Shown: positions 62,056 to 64,000 of the stretch, in pieces
How positions within the stretch are numbered: position 1 is the first letter of the stretch
Layout of the letters: the number at the start of each line of letters is the position of its first letter
NCBI RefSeq assembly: GCF_032854445.1
Contig: NC_088304.1
Span: 30,077,732 to 30,141,731 of the forward strand
Length of the DNA: 64,000 nt
Direction of reading: 5' to 3'
Source of the DNA: Liolophura sinensis
Taxonomy: Eukaryota; Mollusca; Polyplacophora; Chitonida; Chitonidae
Translations under genes and position numbers: made by a program
Notes under the pieces: generated by a model
What the model saw: the letters and a program-made list of their open reading frames with translations, nothing else
What the model was told of the DNA's origin: nothing
The model's database searches: none

Positions 62056-62185
62056 GGTTGTAAAGTCTTAATGTATAGTTAACTGTCAGGTGTCGCTGTG
62101 TGACACTTTTTATTTTTATATTTCATCAACCATTGTTTATATTCATCTCACTCATGACAGAATAAAACTTTATCAAAAAAGAAAA
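62056..62185 (+). other. 3' UTR and A-rich tail, Tx1-like LINE copy 2
   Basis: Contains a stem-loop at 62088-62108 and AATAAA (62161), and ends in AAAAAAGAAAA joined to U1 nt 104. Confidence 0.8.
62088..62108 (+). promoter_or_regulatory. 3' UTR stem-loop, LINE copy 2
   Basis: GTGTC-GCTGTGT-GACAC core stem, extended by one G-T and one A-T pair. Same position relative to the 3' end as the copy 1 hairpin (77 versus 72 nt) with a different stem sequence. Confidence 0.5.
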
Positions 62186-62245
62186 TGTGGGCGACTCGGG
62201 TGCGTAATTTTTACTCAGGGGGACTGCGTTCGCGCTATCTCCTTT
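62186..62245 (+). pseudogene. U1: U1 snRNA 3' half (nt 104-163) downstream of LINE copy 2
   Basis: TGTGGGCGACTCGG to CTATCTCCTTT, one change in the terminal stem. Partner of the 5' part at 34584-34635. Confidence 0.93.
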
Positions 62246-62646
62246 CATGAACCTAAGTGAAAAACAGAAGACAAACATCAACACTCGTCCTTAGTCGGAG
62301 ATGCGCATCTGGACCAGACAGCCACCACTGCACGGCTGTTTTGCTGTGTACAGGCGCCTTTGTAGGGTTGGTCGCAGACGCTTGGCATGCATGTGACAGC
62401 GGCATCCAAGGCAAGTTTTCTGCACGTACTGATGGACAGAATATAACCAAAGGGGTGAAAAAGGTTTTAACACTGACAGAGATTGGGTGCCAAAGGAAAA
62501 TGAGGAAAGCTCGTATTTGACGAGAGACAGAACACCCGCGCACTTCATGCGTTTTGTGCTGGGCCAAGACGGCCAGCCATTTGCAGTTCGCCCAAGCCGG
62601 ACACGGGCCGTCTTACACCAGTTTGAGTGGTGAGGCAGATCAAATC
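62246..62646 (+). promoter_or_regulatory. U1 spacer (empty pogo site) and upstream region
   Basis: 3' box at about 62256, spacer, GCACGTACTGATGG empty site at about 62428, then the upstream block. About 13 bp (ACTCAAGTCTCGT) are missing near 62537, just before the CGCACTTC inverted repeat. Confidence 0.7.
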
Positions 62647-62809
62647 ATACTTACCTGGCACAGGGGCTACCGTGATCAATCAGGCGGTGCCCCCAGGGCG
62701 AGGCCTTCCCATTGCACTTCGGTGGGCTGACCCCTGCGATCGCTCCAAATGTGGGCGACTCGGGTGCGTAATTTTTACACAGGGGGACTGCGTTCGCGCT
62801 ATCCCCTTT
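62647..62809 (+). ncRNA. U1: U1 snRNA, complete, sequence variant
   Basis: Full 163 nt with intact 5' end and stem-loops I and II. Two changes from the array: C to T in the stem-loop III strand (GATCGCTCC) and T to A next to the Sm site (TTTTTACACAG). The 3' flank has AAGGGAAAAACAGAA in place of the usual 3' box. Possibly a divergent or decaying gene. Confidence 0.95.
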
Positions 62810-63009
62810 CATGAACCTAAGGGAAAAACAGAATACAAACATCAACACTCGTCCTTAGTCGGAGATGCGCATCTGGACCAGACAGCCACTGCTGTACTGC
62901 TGTGTACAGGCGCCTTTGTAGGGTTGGTCGCAGACGCTTGGCATGCATGTGACAGCGGCATCCAAGGCAAGTTTTCTGCACGTACTGATGGACAGAATAT
63001 AACTAAAGG
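62810..63009 (+). other. U1 3' spacer, interrupted by LINE
   Basis: 3' box variant, spacer and empty pogo site (about 62984), then the upstream block stops after AACTAAAGGGG at the start of a LINE. Confidence 0.8.
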
Positions 63010-64000
63010 GGAATCTGTGTCATTTAGACCTTACTTTTTGCTCAGCAGATATAGATCTGTCTTTTAATTGGTTCGTGGATACCATAAGCCCTAGTCCTAG
63101 CGACCATTTACCAGTTCTAGTCACCTGTAATATAGACCATCATGTGAATCCTGTAGGCCAGTCTCCAAGATGGTGTGTGAAAAGGGGAAACTGAGATGGA
63201 TACAAAGAAGAATGTATGAGATCTTTTTCTCAGGATGTGTATAATAATGATGTTGATATTTTTGCAAATAATGTACTTAATGCCATTGATGTGGCTGCAC
63301 AAAAATGTATCCCAAAATCCTCAGGTAAGGTGTCTAATAAAATACCTGTTCCTTGGTGGAACGACGATTGTTCTAATGCTATAAAAATTCGGAAACTTTT
63401 AAGAAATCGTGCAAAACGCACTCGCCTACACCAAGAAATTGTTTTATTTAAGCGAGCTAAAGCTGTAGCACAGCGGGTTATTAAAACAGCTCAGAGAGAT
63501 CACTGGCGACAATACTGTTCGCATTTATCTGAAAATACAAATACCGAAGAAGTCTTGAATAACATAAACTCGATTAAAGGTAAAAGAAAATCAAATAGCA
63601 CCCCAACTATTGTTCATAATAATAGTAATTATGTTACTAATATTGACAAAGCCAATGTTTTGCCAGACAGTTTCTCTTTTGTTTCCAGTTCAAACAATTA
63701 TTCTCCTGAGTTTATATCCCATAAGGAAAATATTGAAGAAATGCATCCTTTTAATAATATTCTTTTTGATGACATGCCAATTAACAATGATTTTTCTTTA
63801 CTAGAATTAAAGCAGGCCTTGTCTTCATGTTCGGATTCGTCACCGAGTGAGGATACTATTACGTACTCCATGTTGTATAATTTGCCATATCACTGTATGA
63901 CTATATTACTATTGCTCTACAATACCGTTTGGTCTAATATGAAACTCCCTGTTAAATGAAAAACGGCAATTGTTGTTCCCGTTGCTAAACCAGGTAAAGA
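63010..64000 (+). mobile_element. 5'-truncated LINE (I/jockey-like), runs off window
   Basis: Begins within the endonuclease C-terminus directly after U1 spacer and continues into the RT at the window edge. Confidence 0.75.
63012..64000 (+). pseudogene. LINE ORF2 fragment: endonuclease end to RT start
   Basis: LDLTFCSADIDLSFNW and SPSDHLPVLVTC (endonuclease end), then the linker with VPWWNDDCSNAIKIRKLLRN and IKTAQRDHWRQYC, then the RT start KTAIVVPVAKPGK. Two TGA codons stand where Trp is expected: at about 63193 (N-TGA-DGYKEE) and 63957 (PVK-TGA-KTAIVV). The remainder is outside the window. A different family from the Nimb copies. Confidence 0.8.

Larger units (their letters stand above)
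34636..62185 (+). mobile_element. Tx1-like LINE copy 2, split by nested insertions, inserted in U1
   Basis: The element's own sequence is 34636-36165, 37827-40807 and 61802-62185, about 4.9 kb. It has a 147-bp 5' UTR, ORF1 with a CCHC knuckle, ORF2 with APE endonuclease and RT, and a 3' UTR with hairpin. The left flank is U1 nt 1-52 and the right flank U1 nt 104-163, so one U1 gene was its target. Nested elements are a Tc1 (36166-37824) and a Nimb composite (40808-61789). It is degenerate, with several stops and frameshifts. Confidence 0.9.

Overview
This window is eukaryotic, almost certainly metazoan, DNA, and essentially all of it is a tandem U1 snRNA gene array that has been repeatedly invaded by transposons. 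There are no prokaryotic operons. The genes are spliceosomal U1 RNA genes, non-LTR retrotransposons (LINEs) and Tc1/pogo-type DNA transposons. The LINE tails, which end in a GAAT-type microsatellite next to a conserved 'cggcaatatttcagccatat' block, resemble repeats I know from gastropod and other molluscan genomes. I therefore infer a mollusc, with moderate confidence.

Positions 1-18441 hold nine complete U1 genes (+ strand) in a 1.96-1.98 kb head-to-tail repeat, plus two partial flanking units. Each unit is an ancestral U1 unit of about 565 bp carrying the same 1.37-1.40 kb pogo-like element in the spacer. The element has terminal inverted repeats (TIRs), a TA target duplication, and a minus-strand ORF that is only the C-terminal part of a pogo/jerky-type transposase. 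A 200-N gap (18442-18641) follows.

Positions 18642-20650 are the 3' half of a Tx1-like LINE (copy 1) whose A-rich 3' end joins U1 exactly inside the stem-loop III loop. After it come U1-unit sequence with an empty pogo site, a pogo fragment and a complete U1 gene (21288-21450). That U1 unit is interrupted 3 bp after the RNA end by a minus-strand CR1-like LINE (21454-33750), which itself carries an intact minus-strand I/Nimb-type LINE (copy A, 24571-30494) and a broken Tc1. U1 sequence resumes at 33751 with a 5'-deleted U1 pseudogene and then the first 52 nt of another U1. That U1 is split by Tx1-like LINE copy 2 (34636-62185), whose 3' end joins U1 at exactly the same position as copy 1. Beyond it lie the U1 3' half, one more complete U1 (62647-62809) and a truncated + strand LINE (63010 to the end).

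Tx1-like copy 2 is a deep nest. A Tc1 with an intact DD34E transposase (36166-37824) sits in its endonuclease domain. A 21-kb minus-strand I/Nimb-type composite (40808-61789) sits near the end of ORF2. That composite contains a second Nimb element (41286-47202), and a Tc1 (53984-60939) which contains a third Nimb element (54506-59908). Most steps can be read from target-site duplications.

The most notable result is a candidate U1-snRNA-targeting, site-specific Tx1-like LINE: two diverged copies share the same 3' junction in U1, and one 5' junction implies a target deletion of about 50 bp. Secondary points are amplification of a DNA transposon as part of an snRNA gene unit, and a LINE-LINE chimera with modular 5' UTRs that suggests template jumping or recombination.
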